6,933 bases of DNA from an uncultured beta proteobacterium (lineage in GTDB: Bacteria; Pseudomonadota; Gammaproteobacteria; Burkholderiales; Burkholderiaceae_C): positions 1-6,933 of the forward strand of contig CAIMHL010000142.1 in assembly GCA_903840825.1 (NCBI GenBank), in the 5' to 3' direction. This document shows positions 6,148 through 6,933 of the stretch, piece by piece (position 1 is the stretch's first letter; the number at the start of each line of letters is the position of its first letter). The translations under genes were made by a program, and so were the position numbers. The notes under the pieces were generated by a model. It worked only from the letters and a program-made list of their open reading frames with translations, searched no databases and was not told the DNA's origin.

Positions 6148-6184
6148 GGTACAGATGGCTGACACCATCAGCGGTACAGATAGC
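6148..6184. promoter_or_regulatory. Paired direct repeats, candidate MocR operator
   Basis: GGTACAGATGGC (6148-6159) and GGTACAGATAGC (6173-6184) are direct repeats matching at 11 of 12 positions with start-to-start spacing of 25 bp. Between them lies an inverted repeat GCTGA (6158-6162) / TCAGC (6168-6172). MocR-type regulators such as GabR and PdxR are known to bind pairs of direct repeats upstream of their own divergent gene, so this is the natural operator candidate. The site lies 33 bp from the mocR TTG and 100 bp from the DUF2917 start. This placement favours autoregulation of mocR plus activation or repression of the divergent gene. I could not identify reliable -35/-10 boxes for either direction. 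Confidence 0.65.
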
Positions 6185-6284
6185 CCAAAACAGTCCTGTG
6201 CAGCACTTCAGTTAGCCGCACTTTGTGTCTGGGCAAAAAAGGGGAAACCATCGAAAGTTGGGGCTTCAACCCAGGAGCCTCACC

Positions 6285-6599
6285 ATGCAGAAAAAAACAC
6301 CCGCCATGACGCTGATGCCGAACCAGACGCGCCTGATCAACGCAGCAGAAGGTTTTCGTCTGGAAGTGATCAGTGGCTGCCTGTGGCTGACGCGTCCGGA
6401 TGATTCATGCGATCATTTTTTGGTGGCAGGTATGTCGATGCCACTGAATGAGCGACTCGTTCTTATTCAAAGCGACAAGCAGCCCAATGGATTGAGTCAG
6501 GCAGGGGCGCATTACAGGCTCGTGCCACTCAAAACATCCAGCGGCATGCGGTGTGTTTTCTTCAATAAAACAATGGGGGTCAGATTCCAATTAAACTAA
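6285..6599 (+). CDS. DUF2917 domain protein, C-terminus probably altered
   Basis: A 104-residue small soluble protein. The core RLINAAEGFRLEVISGCLWLTRPDDSCDHFLVAGMSMPL (16-54, pattern L-x-V-x-S-G-x-x-W-L-T then DHFL-x-AG) fits DUF2917, a short probably all-beta, cupin-like family of unknown function found mainly in Burkholderiales. The ATG at 6285 has AGGAG (6273-6277) at 7-nt spacing. The frame also opens upstream at 6225, but without that support. It is divergent from the MocR regulator across 169 bp holding its candidate operator, so it is the likely regulated partner. The last residues (from about codon 97) and the stop codon come from GGGGGTCAGATTCCAATTAA (6575-6594), which resembles flanks I associate with RAYT transposases. 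The original C-terminus may therefore have been replaced. Confidence 0.78.
   Translation: MQKKTPAMTLMPNQTRLINAAEGFRLEVISGCLWLTRPDDSCDHFLVAGMSMPLNERLVLIQSDKQPNGLSQAGAHYRLVPLKTSSGMRCVFFNKTMGVRFQLN
6575..6594 (+). repeat. Probable left flank motif of the RAYT element
   Basis: The sequence GGGGGTCAGATTCCAATTAA sits 33 bp upstream of the transposase start. From memory, GGGGTCAGA-type sequences recur next to RAYT genes in proteobacteria, so this may mark the left end of the element. No second copy was seen in the window, and the truncated transposase copy lacks it. The assignment rests on recall, not on an alignment. Confidence 0.4.
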
Positions 6600-6627
6600 C
6601 GCCCCGTTTGTTCAATTCCCCCCCCCT

Positions 6628-6933
6628 ATGGCCCGCCTCCCCCGCCTCATCTTGCCCGGCTACCCGCACCATGTGATTCAGCGGGGCAACAACCGTCAGC
6701 CTATATTTGCTTCCAATGCGGATTACCAGATGCTGCTTCAGCTTTTGGGCGAGAACGCCGCCAAGTTTGGCGTGGCGCTGCATGCCTACGTGCTGATGAG
6801 CAACCACTTTCACCTGCTGGCCACACCCGACACCGCCGAGGGTTTGCCGCAGATGATGCAGGCGGTGGGCAGGCGTTATGTGCGATATTTCAACCACACC
6901 CAGCACCGCAGCGGTACGCTGTGGGAAGATCGG
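6628..6933 (+). CDS. REP-associated tyrosine transposase (RAYT, Y1/IS200-like), 3' end beyond window
   Basis: The first 102 codons of a transposase gene that runs off the window edge. The protein opens MARLPRLILPGYPHHVIQRGN (the RAYT opening), and carries the HxH metal-binding motif in MSNHFHLL (57-64: H60, H62) and a tyrosine-bearing helix MMQAVGRRYVRYFNHTQ (76-92: Y84 or Y87 a candidate nucleophile). GTLWEDR at 96-102 is the conserved G-x-LW-E-x-R block. The family cuts single-stranded DNA and is often linked to REP/BIME palindromes. The ATG at 6628 follows a run of nine C residues (6618-6626) and lacks a Shine-Dalgarno sequence, so translation may be weak. The gene is the fuller counterpart of the remnant at 4284-4491. 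Whether it is intact cannot be judged here. Confidence 0.9.
   Translation, partial: MARLPRLILPGYPHHVIQRGNNRQPIFASNADYQMLLQLLGENAAKFGVALHAYVLMSNHFHLLATPDTAEGLPQMMQAVGRRYVRYFNHTQHRSGTLWEDR

Overview
The window looks like chromosomal DNA of a GC-rich betaproteobacterium, most likely order Burkholderiales and perhaps family Comamonadaceae. This is inferred from protein-family content (a Burkholderiales-style dGTPase, DUF1415, DUF2917 and a MocR regulator), not from a search.

The left part (about 1-2853) is a compact plus-strand housekeeping run: dgt (dNTP triphosphohydrolase), a DUF1415 protein, and a class I SAM-dependent methyltransferase of the Methyltransf_32 type. The last two are only 11 bp apart and probably share a transcript.

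The right part (about 2854-6933) is accessory. It opens with a parD-parE toxin-antitoxin (TA) operon on the plus strand, with a near-consensus promoter and a perfect inverted repeat over its -10 box. A second ribbon-helix-helix/ParE module lies on the minus strand. The two toxin genes converge tail to tail with only 29 bp between their stop codons. Next comes a 3'-truncated remnant of a REP-associated tyrosine transposase (RAYT, Y1/IS200-like), then a minus-strand MocR/GntR-aminotransferase regulator. Divergent from the regulator is a small DUF2917 protein gene, and a second RAYT gene begins before the window ends. The two transposase copies are direct repeats about 91% identical over 196 bp and bracket the mocR-DUF2917 pair.

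The clearest regulatory signals are three. Two GGTACAGATRGC direct repeats lie exactly 25 bp apart between mocR and the DUF2917 gene, a good candidate MocR operator. A palindrome overlaps the parD promoter. Another palindrome overlaps the ribosome-binding site of the second antitoxin. I did not find a wholly new system. The most original points are the convergent TA pair, the bracketing by RAYT copies, the putative MocR/DUF2917 regulatory pair, and the probable rewriting of the DUF2917 C-terminus by the RAYT flank. No rRNA, tRNA, CRISPR array or convincing intrinsic terminator was seen.
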